Below, piece by piece: positions 24,871 to 33,097 of a DNA stretch of 64,000 nucleotides. The translations under genes and the position numbers were made by a program. Position 1 is the first letter of the stretch. Each line of letters begins with the position of its first letter. The notes under the pieces were generated by a model, which made no database searches, was not told where the DNA came from, and saw nothing but the letters and a program-made list of their open reading frames with translations. The DNA is from Streptomyces sp. CB01201 (GTDB lineage: Bacteria > Actinomycetota > Actinomycetes > Streptomycetales > Streptomycetaceae): the NCBI RefSeq assembly GCF_002803085.1, contig NZ_NNBJ01000004.1:379571-443570 (forward strand), read 5' to 3'.

Positions 24871-25137
24871 GAGGACCACCTTTGGGTGAGGTTTTCGGCG
24901 GGAGTTCCGGGCCGACCGGATTTCCTTTGGCGAGTTCAAGACTGGCCGACACCGGGCGGGGTGTCATCGGAAAACGGGTGGCCGCATCCGCGCGGCAGGA
25001 CGGTGCCAGCCCCCGCCGCCCCCGTCGGCGCCGCGGGCCCCGCGCTCAGCAGGGGATATGCCCGTGCGGGCACCTTGCTGCCAGGCACAACGTGCCGGAG
25101 CCGGGCGGGAGTTGGAGGCGAAGGCTCCGGAACGCCG
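24871..25137. other. Intergenic region between dasR and the leftward glycan operon
   Basis: About 270 bp with no gene. It should contain the promoter of the leftward operon starting at 24870. No clear -35/-10 pair, dre or other palindrome was found apart from the dasR terminator to its right. Confidence 0.5.
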
Positions 25138-25167
25138 AACGGCCACGCCCCGAGGGGCGTGGCCGTT
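25138..25167 (-). terminator. dasR terminator
   Basis: 14-bp perfect inverted repeat (AACGGCCACGCCCC and its complement) with a tight loop, 26 bp after the dasR stop. The plus-strand side continues into TTTTC. Confidence 0.8.
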
Positions 25168-25192
25168 TTCCGCGGTGCTTGGCGGGTTTCGC

Positions 25193-25957
25193 TCAGTCGG
25201 TCGGGCGCTTCAGGCGGGCCACGAACTTGTACCGGTCGCCCCGGTAGACCGAGCGCACCCATTCCACCGGCTCGCCCTGGCCGTCGAGCGAGTGCCGCGA
25301 CAGCATCAGCATCGGCAGGCCCACGTCGGTGCCGAGCAGCCCGGCCTCGCGCGGGGTGGCGAGCGAGGTCTCGATGGTCTCCTCGGCCTCCGCCAGGTGC
25401 ACCCCGTACACCTCGGCGAGCGCGGTGTAGAGGGAGGTGTACTTCACCAGGGAGCGGCGCAGTGCCGGGAAGCGCTTGGCGGACAGGTGCGTGGTCTCGA
25501 TGGCCATCGGCTCGCCGCTCGCCAGGCGCAGCCGCTCGATGCGCAGCACCCGGCCGCCCGCGCCGATGTCGAGCAGCCCGGCGAGGGTGTCGTCGGCGGT
25601 GACGTATCCGATGTCCAGGAGCTGGGAGGTCGGCTCAAGGCCCTGGGCCCTCATGTCCTCGGTGTACGAGGAGAGTTGGAGCGGCTGGGAGACCTTGGGC
25701 TTGGCGACGAACGTGCCCTTGCCCTGGATGCGCTCCAGGCGGCCCTCGACCACCAGTTCCTGAAGGGCTTGGCGCACGGTGGTGCGGGAGGTGTCGAACT
25801 CGGCGGCCAGCGTCCGCTCGGGCGGCACCGGGGTGCCGGGCGGAAGGGTTTCCGTCATCTCCAGCAAGTGGCGCTTGAGACGGTAGTACTTGGGCACGCG
25901 AGCGGTCCGGGCGCCGGCGCCCGCTTCCGTCTCGTTCCCGCCCGCGTCGGCGGCCAT
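25193..25957 (-). CDS. dasR: GntR/HutC-family global regulator DasR
   Basis: 254-aa regulator that responds to aminosugar phosphates (GlcN-6-P/GlcNAc-6-P) and links chitin/GlcNAc use to development and antibiotic production. The N-terminal winged helix reads [40 protein letters not shown]. The C-terminal UTRA ligand domain contains [20 protein letters not shown] and ends [20 protein letters not shown]. Sequence, length and neighbours match S. coelicolor DasR. ATG 25957 is preceded by GGGAAGG. It is divergent from dasA, with three dre-like sites in between. Confidence 0.96.
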   Translation of the reverse strand: MAADAGGNETEAGAGARTARVPKYYRLKRHLLEMTETLPPGTPVPPERTLAAEFDTSRTTVRQALQELVVEGRLERIQGKGTFVAKPKVSQPLQLSSYTEDMRAQGLEPTSQLLDIGYVTADDTLAGLLDIGAGGRVLRIERLRLASGEPMAIETTHLSAKRFPALRRSLVKYTSLYTALAEVYGVHLAEAEETIETSLATPREAGLLGTDVGLPMLMLSRHSLDGQGEPVEWVRSVYRGDRYKFVARLKRPTD

Positions 25958-26136
25958 GGTCTGCCTTCCCGAGTGCTGCGCTGCTGCCGTCACCGGCTCC
26001 TCCGTCTGTCGCGGCTCACATGGTGGCACGGACCGGTCACGGGTCGTCGCCCTCCGTCAGGGTGTCGGTCCGGTAACGCGATCGACAAGCCCTTCTTATA
26101 CACCGCCGCGCGGCGGACGTGCGGGGAAGTGTGCAA

Positions 26137-26152
26137 GTTGGTCTAAACCATT
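26137..26152. promoter_or_regulatory. dre site 1 (dasR-dasA)
   Basis: GTTGGTCTAAACCATT, matching the DasR 16-mer consensus with core TGGTCTAAACCA; it lies nearer the dasR side. Confidence 0.85.
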
Positions 26153-26292
26153 AAAGCCCAGCCGGCCCTTCGGGGCAGCCCGTGGTGGGACCGATCGGGC
26201 GCGTGGGGGCGGAGTTGAGGGATGTCCGGGGCGGTGAGGTGTCGGTCCGATAACGGACGGTCTCAGCGTTCTTATCGACTCTTGACACCCCA

Positions 26293-26308
26293 ATAGGTCT
26301 AGGCCAAG
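26293..26308. promoter_or_regulatory. dre-like site 2 (dasA promoter)
   Basis: ATAGGTCTAGGCCAAG, a weaker DasR-type 16-mer just downstream of TTGACA (26282) and 9 bp before the next dre. Confidence 0.6.
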
Positions 26309-26316
26309 CTCCCGGT

Positions 26317-26332
26317 ACTGGTCTAAACCATT
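26317..26332. promoter_or_regulatory. dre site 3 (dasA operator)
   Basis: ACTGGTCTAAACCATT, near-perfect match to the DasR consensus, 90-105 bp upstream of the dasA start. It shares its 3' flank (AAAG(A/C)CCAG) with dre site 1. Confidence 0.9.
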
Positions 26333-26421
26333 AAAGACCAGATCCCAGCCCCACGGGCAGTACTCGTCGTATGTGGCATCGCGGTGGGCGGGGGGTTTCA
26401 GTCATCCCTGAGGAGAGTGGC

Positions 26422-27702
26422 GTGAAGCGCAAGCTCATCGCGGCGATCGGCGTCGCGGGCATCATGATCGGTGCCGCGGCATGCGGCGGCAGTGACAAGA
26501 AGGACGGCGCCGCGGGGGGCGACGCCAAGGAGCTGACGGTCTGGCTCACGGTCGACGCCCAGAAGAACTGGCCCGAGCTGGTGAAGGCGGCGGACGACGC
26601 GATCGTCGCCAAGCACCCCGGCCTGAAGATCAACCACGAGTACTACGGCTGGCCGGACAAGAACGCCAAGCTCGACGCCGTCCTCGCCACCGACAAGGCG
26701 CCGGACGTCGTGGAGATGGGCAACTCCGAGATGCTGCCCTACACGGTCAAGGGCGCGTTCGCCGAGATCGACGCGTCGAAGTTCGACAACTCCGCCGCCT
26801 GGCTCGACGCGCTGAAGCAGTCGGTCACGTACAACGGCAAGACCTACGGCGTCCCCTACTACGCGGGCGGCCGCACGGCGACCTGGCGCAAGGACATCGC
26901 CAAGGACGTGGGCATCACCGCGACGCCGAAGACCTACGCCGAGCTGACGGCCGACCTGGACAAGGTGCAGGCCAAGGAGGGCGACAAGTTCAGCGCCTGG
27001 TACCAGCCCACCCGTGACTGGTACGCGGCCATGTCCTTCGTCTACGACGCCGGCGGCTCCATCGCCAAGCAGGACGGCGACAAGTTCAAGGCCAACCTGT
27101 CCTCGCCGGAGTCCATCAAGGGCCTCACCGAGTTCAAGAACGTCGTCGACAAGTACATGAAGGGCGACAAGACCAAGGACGAGGCGGACCGCCCGATCGT
27201 CTACGGCCAGGGCAAGTCCTTCCTCGTCTTCAGCCCGGCCTGGGAGGGCGCCAACGCCGCCCTGCCGGAGAACGACAAGGTCGGCAAGCTCGCCGACAAG
27301 ATCGAGTCCTTCGTGATGCCGGCCCCGTCCGGCAAGGCCATGCCGGTCTTCCTCGGCGGCTCGGACCTCGCGGTCCCGGTCAAGTCCAAGGCGCAGGCGC
27401 TCGCGGCCGAGTGGATCAACGCGTTCACCGGCACCCAGGGCCAGAAGGGCCTGGTCGCCAAGGGCAACCTGCCCAACAACAAGACGGACCTCGCGCCGCT
27501 GAAGTCGGACCCGAAGACGGCCGTCCCGGCCACTGCGGCCGAGTCCAGCTGGTTCGTCCCGATGGCGCCGGGCTGGGGCCAGGTCGAGAAGGCCAAGACC
27601 CTCCAGGACATGCTCCAGGCCATCGGCACCGGTAAGAAGACGGTCGAGGCCGCCGCGAAGGACGCGGACGCCGCGATCGACAAGGTCATCAACACCAAGT
27701 GA
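26422..27702 (+). CDS. dasA: ABC transporter sugar-binding lipoprotein DasA (chitobiose)
   Basis: 426-aa extracellular solute-binding protein for N,N'-diacetylchitobiose. A lipoprotein signal is visible: VKRKLIAAIGVAG followed by lipobox GAAAC with Cys21 as the lipidated residue. The mature domain is a family 1 sugar-binding protein rich in Lys/Asp with many Trp/Tyr for sugar stacking. GTG 26422 is preceded by AGGAGAG at 26411. It heads dasABC; a long hairpin after the stop probably stabilises the abundant dasA message relative to dasBC. In Streptomyces this importer uses the shared ATPase MsiK, which is not encoded here. Confidence 0.94.
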   Translation: MKRKLIAAIGVAGIMIGAAACGGSDKKDGAAGGDAKELTVWLTVDAQKNWPELVKAADDAIVAKHPGLKINHEYYGWPDKNAKLDAVLATDKAPDVVEMGNSEMLPYTVKGAFAEIDASKFDNSAAWLDALKQSVTYNGKTYGVPYYAGGRTATWRKDIAKDVGITATPKTYAELTADLDKVQAKEGDKFSAWYQPTRDWYAAMSFVYDAGGSIAKQDGDKFKANLSSPESIKGLTEFKNVVDKYMKGDKTKDEADRPIVYGQGKSFLVFSPAWEGANAALPENDKVGKLADKIESFVMPAPSGKAMPVFLGGSDLAVPVKSKAQALAAEWINAFTGTQGQKGLVAKGNLPNNKTDLAPLKSDPKTAVPATAAESSWFVPMAPGWGQVEKAKTLQDMLQAIGTGKKTVEAAAKDADAAIDKVINTK

Positions 27703-27708
27703 CCTTTG

Positions 27709-27741
27709 GGCAGGGCCCCGTCACCGTGACGGGGCCCTGCC
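27709..27741 (+). terminator. dasA/dasB intergenic hairpin
   Basis: 16-bp perfect inverted repeat (27709-27724 / 27726-27741) located 7 bp after the dasA stop and 36 bp before dasB. It probably acts as a partial terminator or 3' stabiliser, giving more binding protein than permease. Confidence 0.8.
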
Positions 27742-27777
27742 TGGCCAGTTCCAGAGAGGGATCACCAGGAGCGCGCG

Positions 27778-28776
27778 ATGAGTGCCGCAGAGACAACCAC
27801 CGCCAAGGTGCCGCCGGCGCGGCGCGACCCACTACCGGGTGCTGGATCCGGTCATCCCGGCAAGCCGGGGAAGAAGCGTGGCACGGGCGGGGGAGCGGCG
27901 GTGCCCTGGGCACTGCTCGCGCCCTGTCTGCTCGTCCTCGCGCTCGTCCTCGGCTATCCGCTGGTACGGCTCGTCACCCTGTCCTTCGAGAAGTTCGGGC
28001 AGCCCCAGCTGTGGGGCTTCCAGGCCGCCGAGTCGGTCGGCCTCGACAACTTCACCAACGTCCTCGGCGACAGCGAGTTCTGGCAAGTCGTCGTGCGCAC
28101 CATCGTCTTCGCCGCCACCGCGGTCGTCCTGACCATGGTCATCGGCATGCTGATAGCCCTGCTGCTCCAGCGGGTCTCGGGCTGGGTCAAGACCCTCATC
28201 AACATCGCCCTGGTGGCGAGTTGGGGCATGCCCATCGTCGTCGCGATCACCATCTTCAAGTGGATGTTCGACAGTGACTATGGCGTACTGAACTGGCTGC
28301 TCAGCCAGTTGCCCGGGGTCGACGTCACCGGACACAACTGGTTCATCAGCAGCACCCAGGGCCTCGCCGTGATCATGCTGCTCGTGGTCTGGGGAGCGGT
28401 GCCGTTCGTGGTCATCACGCTCAGCGCCGGTCTCACCCAGGTCCCCAAGGAACTGGAAGAGGCCGCCCGGCTCGACGGCGCCGGCTCCTGGGGCGTGTTC
28501 CGGCACGTCACGCTGCCGATCCTCAAGCCCATCATCGTGATGCTCGCGACGCTCTCGGTGATCTGGGACATGGGTGTCTTCCCGCAGGTCTTCGTGATGC
28601 GCGGCGGCCACCCCGAGCCGGAGTACCAGCTCCTCACCACGTACTCGTACGACAAGGCCTTCGTCGTCAACGACTACTCGCAGGGCTCCGCGATCGCCCT
28701 GCTCACCGTGCTCCTGCTGCTCGGTGTGATCGCGGTGTACATGCGCCAGATGCTCAAGATCGGGGACGTCGAGTGA
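27778..28776 (+). CDS. dasB: ABC transporter permease DasB
   Basis: 332-aa MalF-type inner-membrane permease with six main membrane spans. The cytoplasmic EAA loop, which docks the ATPase, is PKELEEAARLDGAGSWGVFR. The first ~45 residues are a charged/Pro-rich cytoplasmic tail. ATG 27778 follows AGGAGC. The stop overlaps the GTGA that could start dasC. It forms the chitobiose transport channel with DasC. Confidence 0.93.
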   Translation: MSAAETTTAKVPPARRDPLPGAGSGHPGKPGKKRGTGGGAAVPWALLAPCLLVLALVLGYPLVRLVTLSFEKFGQPQLWGFQAAESVGLDNFTNVLGDSEFWQVVVRTIVFAATAVVLTMVIGMLIALLLQRVSGWVKTLINIALVASWGMPIVVAITIFKWMFDSDYGVLNWLLSQLPGVDVTGHNWFISSTQGLAVIMLLVVWGAVPFVVITLSAGLTQVPKELEEAARLDGAGSWGVFRHVTLPILKPIIVMLATLSVIWDMGVFPQVFVMRGGHPEPEYQLLTTYSYDKAFVVNDYSQGSAIALLTVLLLLGVIAVYMRQMLKIGDVE

Positions 28777-28805
28777 GCATCGCGAACGGACAAGACGGAG
28801 TAACG

Positions 28806-29675
28806 ATGGCTGCCTCGACCGCCACGGCGCCCGCCGCGCTGCGCGCCAAGCCCACCCGCAAGAAGACCAAGCTCGGCTGGAACCTGCTCGGCCTGCTCGT
28901 CTTCGTCACCGCGGGCTTCCCGGTCTACTGGATGCTGAACACCGCGTTCAAGCCCGCCAAGGACGCGATCGATCCCGACCCGCATCTGTTCCCCACGCAC
29001 TTCACGCTCGACAACTTCCGGCGGGCGCTCCAGATCGGCGACTTCTGGGGCTCGATCGGCCGGTCCGTGATCGTCTCGGTCGTCGTGGTCCTGATCGGCA
29101 TCGCGGTCGGGCTGCTCGCGGCCCTCGCCATCTCCCGGTTCGCCTTCCGCGGGCGCAAGATCGTCATCATCGGCATCCTCGCGGTCCAGATGGTCCCGCT
29201 CGTCGCCATGATCATCCCGGTCTTCCTGCTGCTCAACGACCTCGGTCAGTACGACAAGCTCTCGGGCCTGATCATCACGTACCTGACCTTCATCCTCCCC
29301 TTCACGGTGTGGACGCTGCGCGGTTTCATCGTCAACGTCCCCAAGGAGCTGGAGGAGGCGGCCATGGTCGACGGGTGCACCCGCACCGGCGCCTTCCTCC
29401 GCGTGGTCTTCCCGCTGCTCGCCCCCGGCATGGTGGCCACCTCGGTCTACGGTTTCATCCAGGCCTGGAACGAGTACCTCTACGCCCTCATGCTGATGAG
29501 CCAGAATCATCAGACGGCGACCGTGTGGCTCTCCAACTTCACCACCCAGCACGGCACCGAGTACGCCCCGATGATGGCCGGATCGACCATGATGGCCGTC
29601 CCCATCGTGATTCTCTTCCTCCTCGTCCAGCGCAAGATGGCCGCGGGTCTGACGGCCGGCGCAGTGAAGGGATAA
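28806..29675 (+). CDS. dasC: ABC transporter permease DasC
   Basis: 289-aa MalG-type permease with six membrane spans and EAA loop PKELEEAAMVDGCTRTGAFL. ATG 28806 is preferred because GGAG at 28797 is well spaced; GTG 28773, overlapping the dasB stop, is an in-frame alternative giving 300 aa. It is the second transmembrane subunit of the chitobiose importer. The dasD gene starts 9 bp after its stop. Confidence 0.92.
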   Translation: MAASTATAPAALRAKPTRKKTKLGWNLLGLLVFVTAGFPVYWMLNTAFKPAKDAIDPDPHLFPTHFTLDNFRRALQIGDFWGSIGRSVIVSVVVVLIGIAVGLLAALAISRFAFRGRKIVIIGILAVQMVPLVAMIIPVFLLLNDLGQYDKLSGLIITYLTFILPFTVWTLRGFIVNVPKELEEAAMVDGCTRTGAFLRVVFPLLAPGMVATSVYGFIQAWNEYLYALMLMSQNHQTATVWLSNFTTQHGTEYAPMMAGSTMMAVPIVILFLLVQRKMAAGLTAGAVKG

Positions 29676-29684
29676 CCCCGCCCC

Positions 29685-31214
29685 ATGACGACTATGACCA
29701 CGGGTTCCGACACTCTGACCCGCGACGCCCTTGCCGTGCTCCAGCCCGGGTTCGTCGGCACCACCGCGCCGGACTGGCTGCTGCGCCGCATCGGCGAAGG
29801 CCTCGCCTCCGTCGGCCTGTTCGGCCGCAACATCGTCTCGGCCCCTCAAGTGGCGGCCCTGACCGCCCAGTTGAGGGCCGAGCGGGACGACCTCCTGGTG
29901 GCCATCGACGAGGAGGGCGGTGATGTCACCCGCATAGAGGTCCGCACCGGCTCGTCCTTCCCCGGCAACCTGGCGCTCGGCGCGGTCGACGACCTGGACC
30001 TGACCCGCGCGGTGGCCCGCGAACTGGGCCGGCGGCTCGCCGAGTGCGGCGTCAACCTGAACTGGGCCCCGTCCGCGGACGTGAACTCCAACCCGGACAA
30101 CCCGATCATCGGCGTCCGGGCCTTCGGTGCCGACACCGACCTGGTGGCCCGGCACACCGCCGCCTACATCGAGGGCCTCCAGGCCTCCGGCGTCGCGGCC
30201 TGCACCAAGCACTTCCCCGGCCACGGCGACACCAATGTCGACTCGCACCACGCGATGCCCCGCATCGACGTCGATCTCGACACGCTGCACGCGCGTGAGC
30301 TGGTGCCCTTCCGGGCCGCGATCGCCGCGGGTTCCAAGTCGGTCATGAGCGCGCATATCCTTCTTCCCGCGCTCGACCCCGCCCGTCCCGCCACGCTCAG
30401 CCCGCGCATCCTCACCGGACTGCTGCGCGAGGAGCTCGGCTACGACGGGCTGATCGTCTCGGACGCGGTGGAGATGCAGGCCATCGCGGGGACGGTCGGC
30501 ATCGAGCGAGGCTCGGTCCTCGCGATCGCGGCGGGCGCCGACGCCCTGTGCGTCGGCGGCGGCCTGTCCGACGAGGGCACCGTACTGCGGCTGCGCGACG
30601 CGCTGGTCGCGGCGGTACGCGACGGCGAGCTGGCCGAGGAGCGCCTGGCCGACGCCGCCGCACGGGTCCGTGCGCTCGCCGCGTGGGCCCAGCGGGCCAG
30701 GGGGGACGTGACGGCGCCGGGCGCGGCGGTGCAGGAGGGGACCGCGCCCGGCACCGGCACCGGTATCGCGAGCGACATCGGCCTGGTCGCCGCGCGCCGC
30801 GCCGCCAAGGTCACCGCCTCGCCGTCGTGGCAAGCGCTGAAGCAGGCCCCGTACGTCGCCACCTTCACGCCGGTCATGAACATCGCGGTGAGCAGCGAGA
30901 CGCCCTGGAGCATCGGCGCCGAGCTCGACGGGCTGCTGCCTGGCACCGAGAGCGGCACCTTCGGCACGGACGCCGCGGCGGCCGATGTGCTCGCTGCCGC
31001 GGGGGACCGCCGCATCGTCGCGGTCGTCCGTGACGAGCACCGCCACCCGTGGATGGCGGCGGCCCTGGACGCGCTGCTCGCGGCGCGCCCGGACACGGTC
31101 GTGGTGGAGATGGGCGTGCCCCGGGCAACCCCGCGCGGCGCCCTGCACATCGCCACCCACGGCGCGGCACGAGTGTGCGGACGGGCGGCGGCGGAGGCCA
31201 TCGCGGGAGTCTGA
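29685..31214 (+). CDS. dasD: GH3-family beta-N-acetylglucosaminidase DasD
   Basis: 509-aa cytoplasmic (no signal peptide) glycoside hydrolase family 3 enzyme of the NagZ type, which splits imported chitobiose into GlcNAc. Family features: IDEEGGDVTRI, CTKHFPGHGDTNVDSHHAMP (the Asp/His acid-base loop) and the nucleophile Asp in GLIVSDAVEMQAI. The last ~170 residues are an Ala-rich C-terminal domain that goes beyond the NagZ core. It lies immediately after dasC and completes the uptake-hydrolysis operon. A strong terminator follows. Confidence 0.93.
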   Translation: MTTMTTGSDTLTRDALAVLQPGFVGTTAPDWLLRRIGEGLASVGLFGRNIVSAPQVAALTAQLRAERDDLLVAIDEEGGDVTRIEVRTGSSFPGNLALGAVDDLDLTRAVARELGRRLAECGVNLNWAPSADVNSNPDNPIIGVRAFGADTDLVARHTAAYIEGLQASGVAACTKHFPGHGDTNVDSHHAMPRIDVDLDTLHARELVPFRAAIAAGSKSVMSAHILLPALDPARPATLSPRILTGLLREELGYDGLIVSDAVEMQAIAGTVGIERGSVLAIAAGADALCVGGGLSDEGTVLRLRDALVAAVRDGELAEERLADAAARVRALAAWAQRARGDVTAPGAAVQEGTAPGTGTGIASDIGLVAARRAAKVTASPSWQALKQAPYVATFTPVMNIAVSSETPWSIGAELDGLLPGTESGTFGTDAAAADVLAAAGDRRIVAVVRDEHRHPWMAAALDALLAARPDTVVVEMGVPRATPRGALHIATHGAARVCGRAAAEAIAGV

Positions 31215-31229
31215 CACGCCCCACCGATC

Positions 31230-31271
31230 ACGTGGCGGGGTGACGGCCGGCGGGCCGTCACCCCGCCACGT
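31230..31271 (+). terminator. das operon terminator
   Basis: 19-bp perfect inverted repeat (31230-31248 / 31253-31271) with a 4-nt loop, ending in TTTGC, 16 bp after the dasD stop. Confidence 0.9.
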
Positions 31272-32011
31272 TTGCATGTGCGGGTGTGGCGAGGGGAGCG
31301 TGGCGAGGGTGTACGAAGGGGCCGACTTCCGATGTACGCGAGGGCCGACTTGCGCCCCGGCACCGGAGTGTGGAACTCCGCTTGGCTCTCCCGAAGCGTT
31401 CCAACTCGGCTTGGCCAAGGTCTACTTGACAGTACGTAGCCCTTGTGTGTCCGGTGCGTGAACCCGCCCCTTTTGCGCCTCGCGGCCCGTCAACTTGGGG
31501 CTTGACACCGGAAGTTGGTCTAGTCCACCTTGGAGGTACGCAAGATCGGTGCAGGTGTCCTCGGCTCGCGAGCGGCACCACATCCAAGGAGGTGGCAACC
31601 CCGGCTCAGTCTTCGTGGAGACGTACGTGCTCCACCGGTTGACCGGCCGGCGCGACGGTGCGCCGATGTCGCCAACTCCGTTCCCTCCATGCCTCTTTGC
31701 CCTCGCAATGCCAGCCGAGAACCGGTCGGCGCAGGACCGTGCCGAGGGCGCCCCCGCATCGCCCGGCACCCCGCACCCCCGGCCCCGGACGGCCGCAAGG
31801 CGGCAGCCGGACGCGAGCACCCCGTCCGCCGAACCCATCCGCCCACAGCGATTCGCCGCCGACCGTGACCTCACCCGGCCCGCGCGATCCGCTCCGGCGG
31901 CCGCACCCTTCCCGCACTCGCCCCCGTCCTCGGCACGCCCGCGCCCGGGCCGCCTCCCCGCGCCGCCCGGGACCCGCTCAGCCACCGGCCATCCTGACCT
32001 GGAGTGATCGC
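31272..32011. other. 740-bp region before the accessory operon
   Basis: No convincing gene; the open frame at 31495-32007 has the Arg/Pro/Ala bias of non-coding frames. Contents: TTGACA at 31426 and 31502, a dre site at 31514-31529, an unusually strong AAGGAGGTG at 31586-31594 with no start codon in range, and a small hairpin near 31615-31634 (GTGGAG/CTCCAC). The long stretch after the dre is probably an untranslated leader. Confidence 0.55.
31514..31529. promoter_or_regulatory. dre site upstream of the accessory operon
   Basis: GTTGGTCTAGTCCACC matches the DasR consensus closely and lies 7 bp after a CTTGACACC element (31501-31509), the same CTTGACACC seen before dasA. It is 482 bp upstream of the first gene of the operon at 32012. 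Confidence 0.8.
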
Positions 32012-33097
32012 ATGACGGCCCCCGACCGATATCTGTTCCGAGCCGCCTCGGACGTCCCCTACTTCAGCTCGGACGGCGGCGAGACCTACCTCGCCCGCAC
32101 CCAGCTGCGGGACATCGAGAAGTCCCGCCCGCTGCGCGTCCTGTCCGAGGAGGACTTCGCGTTCTGGCAGACGTACGGGTACGTCGTCGTGAAGGAGGCC
32201 ATCCCGGCCGACGCCGCCCGGCGGCTGCTCGACTTCACCTGGGACTTCCAGGGCCTGGACCCCGAGCGGCCCGAGACCTGGTACTCCGAGGACCGCGAGT
32301 TCGCCACCGAGCTCGAACAGCACCTGCACGTCTACGGGTTCGTCGAGGCCTACCACCACCAGCTCCTGTGGGACAGCCGTCAGGCACAGCGGGTCTACGA
32401 CGCCTTCGCCGACGTGTGGGACTGCGAGGAGCTGTGGGTCACCCTCGACCGGCTCAACCTGAACCCGCCCAACATCAAGGACCGCGACCGCGCGCTGATC
32501 GAACCCACCGACAAGGGCTTCGACATCGAGCTGCACTGGGACGTCGACACCACGCTCGGCGTGCTGCCGCAGCGCGTCCAGGGCATCATCGCGCTCAACG
32601 ACACCCAGGACGACCACGGCGGCTTCCAGTGCTCGCCCGAGCTGTTCCGCCGTTTCGACGAGTGGCGGATCGGGCAGCCCGCCGACCGCGACCCCATCAG
32701 GCCCGACGCCGACCGCTCGGAGTTCCCCGTCATCCGGCCCCAGCTCAAGGCCGGCGACCTGCTGATCTGGAACGGCCTGCTCGCGCACGGCGTGGCCCGG
32801 AACACCTCTGACAACGGTGTCCGCGCGGTCCAGTACCTCTCGATGATGCCCGCCCTGGAGTCGGACCAGGAGGTGCGCAAGTCCCGCGTCGAATCCTGGC
32901 GCAGCCTCAGCACCCCGGACTGGAACAAGACGCTGGTCGGCGACGCCCGGCGGCACGAGTCCCTCAGGTATCCCACCGCCACCCTGAACGACCTCGGCGC
33001 CAAACTGCTCGGCCTCGAATCCTGGCACGGACAGGACGCGGCAGCACAGGACGCCGAGCGGCCGACCGGAGATCAGTCATGCGCGCAATCTGCCTGA
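32012..33097 (+). CDS. Phytanoyl-CoA dioxygenase-like 2OG-Fe(II) oxygenase
   Basis: 361-aa non-haem iron, 2-oxoglutarate-dependent oxygenase of the PhyH type. The facial triad can be assigned to His and Asp in LHWDVD (about residues 175-177) and a distal His in LAHGVAR (about 259), with a 2OG-binding Arg nearby. These enzymes hydroxylate or otherwise oxidise unactivated carbons, often in natural product pathways. ATG 32012 has GGAG 7 nt upstream. It overlaps the next gene by 19 bp. It is the first gene of a four-gene rightward operon behind a DasR-type operator. Confidence 0.83.
   Translation: MTAPDRYLFRAASDVPYFSSDGGETYLARTQLRDIEKSRPLRVLSEEDFAFWQTYGYVVVKEAIPADAARRLLDFTWDFQGLDPERPETWYSEDREFATELEQHLHVYGFVEAYHHQLLWDSRQAQRVYDAFADVWDCEELWVTLDRLNLNPPNIKDRDRALIEPTDKGFDIELHWDVDTTLGVLPQRVQGIIALNDTQDDHGGFQCSPELFRRFDEWRIGQPADRDPIRPDADRSEFPVIRPQLKAGDLLIWNGLLAHGVARNTSDNGVRAVQYLSMMPALESDQEVRKSRVESWRSLSTPDWNKTLVGDARRHESLRYPTATLNDLGAKLLGLESWHGQDAAAQDAERPTGDQSCAQSA

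Larger units (their letters stand above)
25958..26421. promoter_or_regulatory. dasR-dasA divergent control region with an internal duplication
   Basis: 464 bp between divergent dasR and dasA. Two ~100-bp blocks (about 26061-26161 and 26238-26341) share the same ordered elements: GGTGTCGGTCCG(G/A)TAACG, TTCTTAT, and GGTCTAAACCATTAAAG(C/A)CCAG. This indicates an old tandem duplication. A TTGACA hexamer at 26282 precedes the second block's dre sites and may be the dasA -35. Confidence 0.7.

Noticed and set aside
25958..26029. Upstream start for DasR
   Set aside because: ATG 25957 has a good ribosome-binding site and gives the usual 254-aa length.
31495..32007. 170-codon frame just before the accessory operon
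   Set aside because: Arg/Pro/Ala-rich, no recognisable domain, and the only good ribosome-binding site in it has no start codon at the right distance.
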